Shown: positions 1 through 6,158 of the stretch, in pieces
Layout: every line of letters starts with the position of its first letter
Position numbering within the stretch: the stretch's first letter is position 1
NCBI GenBank assembly: GCA_003224665.1
Contig: QHZM01000042.1
Coordinates: 1 to 8,191 of the forward strand
Reading direction: 5' to 3'
From: Acidobacteriota bacterium
Lineage (GTDB): Bacteria; Acidobacteriota; Terriglobia; UBA7540
DNA: 8,191 nt
Program-made: the position numbers and the translations under genes
Notes under the pieces: generated by a model
Databases searched by the model: none
Told to the model about the DNA's origin: nothing
Seen by the model: the letters and a program-made list of their open reading frames with translations, nothing else

Positions 1-1263
1 GAGGTCCGCGAGCGTGCCGATATCGAAAAGCCCGGCCGGAATAGCGACGAAAAGCCCTGCCGTCCACGTGCTGATGTGCGGCGTGCGGAACCTCGGGTGG
101 ACGCGGGAAAACGGCCGCGGGAGCAGGCCGTCTCGCGACATCGCAAACCAGACGCGCGCCTGGCCCAGTTGATACACCAGCAGCGAGCTGAGCATCCCCG
201 TCAGCGCGCCCACCGTGACCCACCGCTGGACTTTGGGGAGGTGAATCGCCAAGAGCGCGTTCGCCACCGGCGCGGCGTTGCGCAGGGCTTTCCAGTTCTG
301 GATTCCCGTCAGCACGAGCGCGACGGAAACGTACAGCACGGCGCAAACGATGAGCGAGGCGATGATCCCGAGAGGCACGTCCCGCTGCGGGTTCCGGCTC
401 TCTTCGGCGGCGGTGGATACCGAATCAAAACCAATGTAGGCAAAAAACACGATCGCTCCGCCGGTCAAAACGCCTTGCCAGCCGTTCGGGATGAATGGCT
501 TCCAGTTGGACCGCTGGATGTGCTGAGACGCCACGGTCACAAAGATCAGAATCGCGACCAACTTGACGGCCACCATCAAATTATTCGCGCCGGCGCTTTC
601 ACGGATGCCGAGCACCAGGATGACGGTAAGCGCCATCACCACCAGGAAGCCGGGCAGGTTGAAGTACGCGCCCGTAGGCTTGAGCGAATCGCTGAATACC
701 GGGTTGGCAAGCTTCTCCGGCAAATGCAAGCCGAAACCGCGCAACAGGCTGTCCACGTAGGCGGAAAATCCCACAGCCACGGCCATGTTGCTGACCGCGT
801 ACTCCAGGATCAAGTCCCAGCCGATGATCCACGCCACAATCTCGCCCAGCGTCGCGTAAGAGTAAGTGTAGGCGCTGCCGGCGATGGGGATCATGGAGGC
901 GAGTTCGGCGTAACAGAGCCCGGCGAGCGCGCAGACCAGGGCCACGAGAAGAAACGAGAGCGCGATCGCCGGCCCCGCGCCGGGCCTTCCCGCAGTCCCC
1001 AGGGCGCGCTGGCCGTGGAGCAGGACGTCGAGCAACGGCGCTTTCAGGATGGAATGGACCTCGAGGACTTCACCCGCAGCGGCCGTGCCGGTCAGCACGA
1101 AAACACCGGTGCCGATGATGGCGCCGACACCGAGCGCGGTCAACGACCACGGCCCGAGCGACTTCCGCAGCCGATGCTCCGGCCCCTCGGCTTCGCTCAG
1201 AAGCTTCTCGATACTTTTCCTGCGGAGGAGTTGGCTGGCCAAAGGATTTGGAAAACAAGCCAC
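1..1263 (-). CDS. APC-superfamily amino-acid permease, CAT/YfnA type (3' end cut by window edge)
   Basis: Integral inner-membrane transporter, probably for cationic or other amino acids with proton coupling; the substrate is inferred from family. The minus-strand frame is open for 421 codons from GTG 1263 to base 1, with no stop, so the last membrane segments are missing. An amphipathic N-terminus (LRRKSIEKLL, residues 12-22) precedes TM1 with the APC signature GAIIGTGVFVLTG (residues 47-59). Next come CYAELASMIPIAGSAYTYSY (residues 117-136), the TM6 region FFAYIGFDSVSTAAEESRNP (residues 273-292) and the loop QARVWFAMSRDGLLP (residues 368-382), all typical of CAT-type permeases. The loop after TM1 (about residues 62-98) is longer than in compact members. 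GTG 1263 is the only usual start codon after the in-frame stop at 1332-1330; its ribosome site is weak. It lies 66 bases after the small basic gene and may share its transcript. Family call firm, substrate not. Confidence 0.9.
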   Translation of the reverse strand, partial: MACFPNPLASQLLRRKSIEKLLSEAEGPEHRLRKSLGPWSLTALGVGAIIGTGVFVLTGTAAAGEVLEVHSILKAPLLDVLLHGQRALGTAGRPGAGPAIALSFLLVALVCALAGLCYAELASMIPIAGSAYTYSYATLGEIVAWIIGWDLILEYAVSNMAVAVGFSAYVDSLLRGFGLHLPEKLANPVFSDSLKPTGAYFNLPGFLVVMALTVILVLGIRESAGANNLMVAVKLVAILIFVTVASQHIQRSNWKPFIPNGWQGVLTGGAIVFFAYIGFDSVSTAAEESRNPQRDVPLGIIASLIVCAVLYVSVALVLTGIQNWKALRNAAPVANALLAIHLPKVQRWVTVGALTGMLSSLLVYQLGQARVWFAMSRDGLLPRPFSRVHPRFRTPHISTWTAGLFVAIPAGLFDIGTLADL

Positions 1264-1322
1264 CGGCGTCCGGCAGCGCGCGAAGGGCGGGCAGTCCGCC
1301 GTCGCGGCCTCAACCGGTTTTC

Positions 1323-1343
1323 CGGCCCGCTATTTCCGGGCCG
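1323..1343 (-). terminator. Hairpin across the stop codon of the small basic gene
   Basis: A 7-base-pair perfect stem (CGGCCCG at 1323-1329 with CGGGCCG at 1337-1343) closes a 7-base loop that contains part of the TAG stop codon of the small basic gene. No T-run follows in the transcribed direction, so it is a poor intrinsic terminator. It may instead be an mRNA-stabilising or attenuating structure between the small gene and the permease, or chance in GC-rich DNA. Confidence 0.25.
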
Positions 1344-1485
1344 CGACGCCCGTAGCCTTCTTCCTGATTTTGGGCTTCAGGGAGCCGCGCGGTGCAGTCT
1401 GTTTGGGCTTGGGCGCAGCCTTCCTTCGCGCTTCCCGCTTCAGCCTTTTTCTTTCCGCGCGGTCCTTGATTTGCCTGGTGTTCAT
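1330..1485 (-). CDS. Small, highly basic protein of 51 residues, function unknown
   Basis: The ORF runs from ATG 1485 to TAG 1332-1330. It begins MNTRQIKDRAERKRLKREAR and ends KKATGVAARK, and is dominated by Lys, Arg and Ala. No membrane segment, signal peptide or cysteine is seen. The first 20 residues could form a charged helix; the rest (KPK, RKK clusters) resembles nucleic-acid-binding tails, but I recognise no family. Evidence for a real gene: its ATG overlaps the TGA of the upstream thioredoxin-like gene as ATGA, an AAGGA ribosome site lies eight bases before the ATG, and the lysine-rich composition differs from out-of-frame translations in this GC-rich DNA, which tend to arginine. The overlap predicts translation coupled to the tlpA-like gene. 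An RNA- or DNA-binding role is inference from charge only. It could still be a chance ORF. Confidence 0.6.
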   Translation of the reverse strand: MNTRQIKDRAERKRLKREARRKAAPKPKQTAPRGSLKPKIRKKATGVAARK

Positions 1486-2702
1486 GGCGCTGTTCCTTGT
1501 CCTTGTAATTCGAGGCCGGCAGTCTTCAGGGCCGCCCGCAACTGTTCCTCGCTGCGGTTGCCGACGAAGCGCGCGGCCACGACCCCCGTGGCGCTGATGA
1601 CGACCACGGTGGGGATGGCGCGTACGCCGTACATCCGGTGGACCTCGCGCTTCGAGTCCATCAGGGTCTCCAGGGTGTACTCGTTCTTCTTGAGGAAGCT
1701 CTTTGCGGTCCCGGTATCTTCGTCGTTGATGCCGAGGATCACCAGACCCTTTCCCTTGAGCTCTCTGTTCAGCTTTTCAATCGACGGAAGTTCTTCCCGG
1801 CAAGGCCCGCACCAGGTTGCCCAGAAGTCGAGGAGCACAACCTTGCCTCGGAAATCACCCAAGCTCACTTTTTCCCCTTGAAGGTCCTTCAGGGTGAATT
1901 CGGCCGCGGGTTTCCCGGCGAAGTTCACGCGCTCGCCCGGCAGGTTCAACGCCTGGACCTGTCGCGCTTTTTCAGGCGGGGTGAACTCGAAGAAATTATC
2001 GGGTGGAGCCCTGAGTTCAGCCTCCTTCAGGTTCAGAGTGATTTCTACACTCGCCGAGAAGCCGCTGCGCGTCAACCGGCTCAATTCCTTGTATCGCAAA
2101 ACGAGGAAGCTCTCCTTATCGATCCATAACTCCTGGGTGCGCCCCTTCGACTCGAATCCGATCCGGTAGCACCCGACCTTTTTCCCGGCAAACTTGATTC
2201 GGTCTTCACGCTCCAAAATTGCCACGGAGCTGTATTTCGCAAGACCCACGTATCGGGAGACCAACAGGTTCTGCGTTTCGGTCAGGATATCCTGCTCCTC
2301 GTCGCCGGATCCACTTTCCTCCTCTTCCGTCGAGGCTGCCACAGACTCTTGGGTGAACTGCTTCTCCTTCGGGAGGTACGTCCAAGTGGTCTCACCGTTG
2401 CCGACCAAAATGATTTCCCTCTCCATATCCTTCACTGCTAACCGGACCTTTCCGGGCTTAACGACCGCGAGTTGGATCTGCGTCTCGCTAGAATTGGCTC
2501 CTCCGGGCATCGACAATACGGAGGTCTCAACCGCGACCAACTGATACGCCTGGAGGTTCCTGTAGGTCTCGCTTGTTTTTTTCAGGACCTCAGAGACCGG
2601 CGAGTCCCCCGCGCAGCACCACCCCGAGGCTAATGCAGTGGACAACACCATCGCGGGGAAAACGCTGCGGCCGCGCCCGTCAGACTTTTTCAAGGGGCGC
2701 AT
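1482..2702 (-). CDS. Exported LolA-like/TlpA-family thiol-disulfide protein
   Basis: A 406-residue two-domain protein expected outside the cytoplasm. Residues 1-31 form a Sec-type signal (basic start, hydrophobic FPAMVLSTALA, probable cut after CCA). Residues about 35-245 resemble a LolA/MucB-like or DUF2092 beta-rich fold (VKPGKVRLAV, ELWIDKESFLVLRY), broken by an acidic linker around 125-138. Residues about 262-400 are a redoxin/TlpA thioredoxin fold with FWATWCGPCREELP, active cysteines C298 and C301, and cis-proline P364 in RAIPTVVVI. TlpA-like proteins reduce disulfides in periplasmic partners such as cytochrome c maturation factors; the partner here is unknown. ATG 2702 overlaps the end of the helicase gene by 23 bases, with GGAAAG close before it inside that gene. 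ATG at codon 18 is a less likely start because it would drop the basic N-terminus. Its stop overlaps the next gene as ATGA. Confidence 0.88.
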   Translation of the reverse strand: MRPLKKSDGRGRSVFPAMVLSTALASGWCCAGDSPVSEVLKKTSETYRNLQAYQLVAVETSVLSMPGGANSSETQIQLAVVKPGKVRLAVKDMEREIILVGNGETTWTYLPKEKQFTQESVAASTEEEESGSGDEEQDILTETQNLLVSRYVGLAKYSSVAILEREDRIKFAGKKVGCYRIGFESKGRTQELWIDKESFLVLRYKELSRLTRSGFSASVEITLNLKEAELRAPPDNFFEFTPPEKARQVQALNLPGERVNFAGKPAAEFTLKDLQGEKVSLGDFRGKVVLLDFWATWCGPCREELPSIEKLNRELKGKGLVILGINDEDTGTAKSFLKKNEYTLETLMDSKREVHRMYGVRAIPTVVVISATGVVAARFVGNRSEEQLRAALKTAGLELQGQGTAP

Positions 2703-4917
2703 ATCTTTCCGCCAGCTTCTTTTTTCCGTAGCCCGGAAAGCTCACGGTCAGTTTCGTGTCGTCCCCTTCGCCTTCGCACTCGAGGACCGTGCCGATGCCG
2801 TAAGTCGGGTGGCGGACTCTCGACCCGAGCTTCCACCGCCGCTGCGCCTGGCTTCTTGGGCCCGCGGCTGGCCGCGACGGCACAATACCGCGCGGCGGGC
2901 GCCCGCGCTCTTTGAGGTAGCGGCTGACGCTCCCGACGGAATTCAAAGCGTTCTCCCAGGTCGTCCGGGGCTTGGGTCCGGTCTCAAGCCAGCCGAGAGG
3001 CTCGAGCAGCTCCTCGGGGATTTCGCCCAGGAACCGGGAAGGCCGCGACGCCTCAGCCCCTTCGAGGCCGTAGGCGCGGCGCTGGCGGGCCCAGGTGAGG
3101 GCCAGCCGGTCCTTGGCCCGCGTCATGCCGACATAGCAAAGCCGCCGCTCTTCCTCAATGCCGGCTTCGTCTTCGAGCGAAAGTTTGTGCGGGAAGAGAC
3201 CCTCCTCGAGGCCGACGAGGAAAACGGTCGAGAACTCGAGCCCCTTCGCGCTGTGCACGGTCATCAAGGTGACGCGCGCGCGTTCGTCGTAGTCGTCGGC
3301 GTCGGAGACGAGCGCCGCGTGCGCCAGGAAGTCCGCCAGGGGCTGCCCGCGCTCTTCCGCCTCCGCCGCGGCGTTGACCAGTTCCTGGAGGTTTTCCAAC
3401 CGGTCCTGCGCCTCCGGCGACTTCTCGGCCCGCAGCATCTCGAGGTACCCCGAGCGCTCGAGCAGCCTGCTGAAAAATTCTCCCATCCGGAGCCGCTCGC
3501 GGTCCTGGGCGAGCTCCTGAACCAGCCGGTGGAAGTTTTCGAGCGCCTTCATCGCCCGCGGCGACAACACGTCAGGGCAATCCGAAAGCTCGTGCCCGAG
3601 CGCTTCGAGCAGCGTCAGGTTGCGCTTCCGCGCCAGGGCTTCGAGGACATTGAGCGTGGTCTCTCCAATCCCGCGCGGCGGCGTGTTTACGATCCGAAGA
3701 AAGGCCGCGGAGTCGCGCGGGTTCGAGGCCAGCCGCGCGTACGCCAGCGCGTTCCTGATTTCCGCGCGGGAGTAAAAGCTGAAGCCGCCCACCACGCGGT
3801 AGCTCGTGCCGCTCCGCCGCAGGACTTCTTCGAAGACGCGCGACTGCGCGTTGGTGCGGTAGAGCACGGCAAAGTTCCGGTCGCCGTCGGCGGCGAGTTC
3901 CTGGCTGATCCGGCTGGCGACAAATAGTCCCTCTTCTTCCGCGTCATGCGCTTCAAATAGTCCCGCCTTTTCCCCGTGCCCGCGGTCGGACCACAGCGTC
4001 TTTCCCTTGCGCGCGACATTGCGCTCGACGACGGCCGTCGCGGCGTCGAGGATCAACTGCGTCGAACGGTAGTTCTGCTCCAGGCGGATGATCCGGGCGG
4101 CGGGATAGTCCTTCTCGAAGCGCAGGATGTTTTCGATGTCGGCGCCGCGCCAGCGGTAGATGGACTGGTCTTCGTCGCCCACGACACATAGGTTCTCGTG
4201 CGCCTGAGTCAGTTGCCGGATCAACTGGTACTGGATTCGGTTGGTGTCCTGGTACTCGTCAACCAGGACGTACCGGAACTTCCGGTTGTATTCATCCGCG
4301 ACTTCGGGGACCGCGGAGAACAGGTGCACGGTTTTGAGCAGCAAGTCGTCGAAGTCGAGTGCCTGCGCCTGCCGGAGCTTCTTCTCGTACCGTTCGTAAA
4401 GCAGAGCGACCTTTTCCTTTTCAGGGTCGGCTGCCTGCCGGTAGAGCTCCTCGGGCGAGACGCCGCGGTTCTTGGCGTAACTGACGCGCGCCACTGCCGC
4501 TCGCGGCGAGAGCATCATTTCGCCGAGACCGAGCTCCTCGATCGAGGACTTCATTACGCGCTGCTGGTCGTCTTCGTCATAAATCGAGAAGTTCCGCGAG
4601 ACGCCGAGCCGCCCGATGTGCCGGCGCAACACGCGCACGCAGAAGGAATGGAACGTCGAAATCTCGGGCCAGCCCGTGAGTTCCCTGGAGAGGAGCTTCG
4701 CGACCCGCTCTTTCATTTGGTCCGCGGCCTTGTTGGTGAACGTGACTGCCAGAATGCCTTGCGCGGCCACGTCGCGGGAATCAATCAGGTGAGCAATGCG
4801 GTAAGTGATGACGCGCGTCTTGCCGCTTCCTGCGCCGGCGAGGACCAGCAAAGGCCCTTCAGTCAGCTCGACGGCCTCGCGTTGCTGGGGGTTGAGGGCT
4901 TCGAGGAGGTGAGGCAT
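2680..4917 (-). CDS. pcrA: ATP-dependent 3'-5' DNA helicase, PcrA/UvrD family
   Basis: Superfamily 1 helicase of 745 residues, a normal length. It unwinds DNA in nucleotide-excision and mismatch repair and clears replication and transcription blocks in the cytoplasm. All motifs are seen: Walker A AGAGSGKT (residues 27-34), Ia TFTNKAADQMKERV (59-72), STFHSFC (87-93), Walker B VLVDEYQDT (217-225), III VVGDEDQSIYRWRGAD (245-260), IV EQNYRS (280-285), V MTVHSAKGLEF (552-562) and VI CYVGMTRAKDR (594-604). The C-terminal 50 residues (GSRVRHPTYGIGTV, then SFPGYGKKKL) are the PcrA/UvrD Tudor-like domain, known in this family to contact RNA polymerase, so it is PcrA/UvrD and not Rep. ATG 4917 gives the usual start MPHLLEALNPQQREAV. 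It is the first gene of an apparent unit with the tlpA-like and small basic genes, and its leader carries promoter-like and hairpin sequences. Confidence 0.97.
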   Translation of the reverse strand: MPHLLEALNPQQREAVELTEGPLLVLAGAGSGKTRVITYRIAHLIDSRDVAAQGILAVTFTNKAADQMKERVAKLLSRELTGWPEISTFHSFCVRVLRRHIGRLGVSRNFSIYDEDDQQRVMKSSIEELGLGEMMLSPRAAVARVSYAKNRGVSPEELYRQAADPEKEKVALLYERYEKKLRQAQALDFDDLLLKTVHLFSAVPEVADEYNRKFRYVLVDEYQDTNRIQYQLIRQLTQAHENLCVVGDEDQSIYRWRGADIENILRFEKDYPAARIIRLEQNYRSTQLILDAATAVVERNVARKGKTLWSDRGHGEKAGLFEAHDAEEEGLFVASRISQELAADGDRNFAVLYRTNAQSRVFEEVLRRSGTSYRVVGGFSFYSRAEIRNALAYARLASNPRDSAAFLRIVNTPPRGIGETTLNVLEALARKRNLTLLEALGHELSDCPDVLSPRAMKALENFHRLVQELAQDRERLRMGEFFSRLLERSGYLEMLRAEKSPEAQDRLENLQELVNAAAEAEERGQPLADFLAHAALVSDADDYDERARVTLMTVHSAKGLEFSTVFLVGLEEGLFPHKLSLEDEAGIEEERRLCYVGMTRAKDRLALTWARQRRAYGLEGAEASRPSRFLGEIPEELLEPLGWLETGPKPRTTWENALNSVGSVSRYLKERGRPPRGIVPSRPAAGPRSQAQRRWKLGSRVRHPTYGIGTVLECEGEGDDTKLTVSFPGYGKKKLAERYAPLEKV

Positions 4918-4921
4918 GCCG

Positions 4922-4938
4922 GTCCGCGCGAAGCGGAC
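4922..4938 (-). promoter_or_regulatory. pcrA: Hairpin between a GGGAG site and the helicase start codon
   Basis: On the transcribed strand GTCCGC (4938-4933) pairs perfectly with GCGGAC (4927-4922) around a TTCGC loop, ending four bases before ATG 4917. No Shine-Dalgarno sequence lies at normal distance in the linear sequence. The only good one, GGGAG at 4948-4944, is 26 bases from the ATG. If the hairpin folds, it is looped out and GGGAG comes to about nine bases from the start. That this helps or gates translation is inference. Confidence 0.4.
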
Positions 4939-4961
4939 GATTTCTCCCGAGGGTCTGATTT

Positions 4962-4978
4962 CAGTTGGCGGTCAACTG
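4962..4978. promoter_or_regulatory. Inverted repeat CAGTTG-N5-CAACTG over the expected helicase transcription start
   Basis: The half-sites at 4962-4967 and 4973-4978 are perfect inverted copies separated by five bases. The element begins four bases downstream of the TAGAAT -10 candidate, so it would cover the start of transcription, a common place for an operator. uvrD-type genes are often under DNA-damage control, but I cannot match this to a LexA site I know. It may instead be a leader hairpin. Confidence 0.35.
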
Positions 4979-4981
4979 GAG

Positions 4982-5011
4982 ATTCTACACGAAGCGTGAG
5001 CGGCGAGCCAA
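4982..5011 (-). promoter_or_regulatory. Candidate sigma70-like promoter for the helicase gene
   Basis: On the minus strand, TTGGCT (5011-5006, four of six matches to the -35 consensus) is 18 bases from TAGAAT (4987-4982, five of six matches to the -10). Predicted transcription starts near 4975, giving a leader of roughly 58 bases before ATG 4917. It lies in the only sizeable non-coding gap and is AT-richer than its surroundings. Confidence 0.4.
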
Positions 5012-5048
5012 AGAAACCCGTGTTCCGGGAGCGTCAGGCGCTTCTGGC

Positions 5049-5065
5049 CGCGCGGGCCCCGCGCG
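5049..5065 (-). terminator. GC-rich hairpin just after the phosphoesterase stop codon
   Basis: CGCGCGG (5065-5059 on the transcribed strand) pairs with CCGCGCG (5055-5049) around a three-base loop, starting six bases after the TAA at 5074-5072. No U-run follows, so it would be a weak or factor-assisted terminator. Its position between two transcription units supports the role. Confidence 0.4.
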
Positions 5066-5071
5066 ACAATG

Positions 5072-6145
5072 TTACTTTTCCTCCTCCTCAAGCCGCTCGC
5101 GGTGCAGGCGCCGGATGGTCGCAGGGTCATCGAGCGGCTCGGAGGGGCGCTTCGGGCCGGCGCGCAGGTCAAGCCCCGGCTCGACCACCATGGCCGGGTC
5201 GAAGACGCGCGTGTCCGAAGGCAATGGGTCGTAAGGCGTGAAGTCGGGCTGGTCGGTGAAGCAGTCGGAGAGGTCGGAGGCGGCCGCGTCGTACTGGTTG
5301 AGGTAAGGGAGCCCGAGAATCAGGTCAAAAGTCTTCAAGATGCTCGCCATGCTTGTGTGGATGTGCGAGACGCCGCGACGCGAATAGGGGCTGATGACCA
5401 TCAGCAAGCTGCGGTGCGCGTCAATGTGGTCGGTGCCGTCCTGCGCGTCGTCTTCGGTCACAAAGATCGCCATGTCCTTCCAGAACGGGCTGTGCGAGAA
5501 AAGCTCAACGAGCTTGCCAAGCGCCAAGTCGTTGTCCGCGACGTAAGACGCGCGGAAGGGGTAACCCTCCGCCGGCCGCGGCTTGTCCGTGTGGTCGTTG
5601 GGCAGCCAGAGGCAGATGAACGCAGGCAGCGGCTCCTTGCCGCTCAGGTAACGGATCTGGAATTCACGCTCGAACTGCTCGAACCTGTACTGGTCCGAGA
5701 TCTGGAGATTGAATGCCGGATAGCTCCGCGACGTATTCTCAAAGAGGGCTTCGGGCAGCGGCACGTTCAGAGCCTCGCGGATTCCGGTCGGCTGGAGCCC
5801 GGGACCGTCTTCGCTCCCCGGAACGTCCAATCCTTCGCCGTAATTCCGAAACGAAATGTGATGGCTCGCGAGGTGCGTCCAAAGCGACCCGCCCTGAGGG
5901 TAAGTCTCGGGCCGCGGCGCGGCGCCTCCGATCGCGAGCCGCCCGGGGGCGTCGGGGTCGGCAAAGAACTTGAAGCGCTCGCCGTAGGCCGCCGGCCACG
6001 AGGTCTCGAGCAGCTCATTCGGATAATTCCCCTGCAGCCAGTGGTGCCCGTCCACGGAAACGTCCGAGTCCACGTAGTAGTTATCGCTGGTCCCAAACCG
6101 CAGGGCGAGCGCGTGGTGGTTCGGCGTCACGCGGGCGTGCTCCAC
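5072..6145 (-). CDS. Alkaline-phosphatase-superfamily phosphoesterase domain (frame-broken partner of the propeller gene)
   Basis: A phosphoesterase-like domain (PF04185-type), normally the C-terminal half of proteins with an N-terminal YncE propeller, presumably hydrolysing phosphate esters outside the cytoplasm. Counting from GTG 6145 it shows VTPNHHALALRF (residues 6-17), SVDGHHWLQGNYPNE (30-44), LPNDHTDK (181-188, likely metal ligands), FVTEDDAQDGTDHIDAHRS (228-246) and ISPYSRRG (251-258). The frame stays open upstream to 6277, adding 44 codons that still look like the family (FGDLPE at the expected place), so GTG 6145 is only the first formal start and has no clear ribosome site. The conserved segment before FGDLPE, usually like KENRTYDQ with catalytic residues, is not readable in any frame. 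Probably half of a disrupted gene, or of an intact gene carrying sequence errors. Confidence 0.75.
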   Translation of the reverse strand: MEHARVTPNHHALALRFGTSDNYYVDSDVSVDGHHWLQGNYPNELLETSWPAAYGERFKFFADPDAPGRLAIGGAAPRPETYPQGGSLWTHLASHHISFRNYGEGLDVPGSEDGPGLQPTGIREALNVPLPEALFENTSRSYPAFNLQISDQYRFEQFEREFQIRYLSGKEPLPAFICLWLPNDHTDKPRPAEGYPFRASYVADNDLALGKLVELFSHSPFWKDMAIFVTEDDAQDGTDHIDAHRSLLMVISPYSRRGVSHIHTSMASILKTFDLILGLPYLNQYDAAASDLSDCFTDQPDFTPYDPLPSDTRVFDPAMVVEPGLDLRAGPKRPSEPLDDPATIRRLHRERLEEEEK

Positions 6146-6158
6146 CTGCTGGCCCGTG

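Noticed and set aside
181..260. Suspected frameshift in the permease near HLPKVQRW
   Set aside because: Careful recount of the C-run (four C) gives one continuous frame through HLPKVQRWVTVGALTG with no break.
76..1881. A 601-codon plus-strand open frame
   Set aside because: It lies opposite the permease, the small basic gene and the 3' part of the tlpA-like gene, is rich in Arg, Gln and His, and has no recognisable domain. It is an antisense shadow common in GC-rich DNA.
2600..2630. Lipoprotein signal at the CC pair of the tlpA-like N-terminus
   Set aside because: The residues before the cysteines (SGWCC) do not fit a lipobox; a normal signal-peptidase cut after CCA is more likely.
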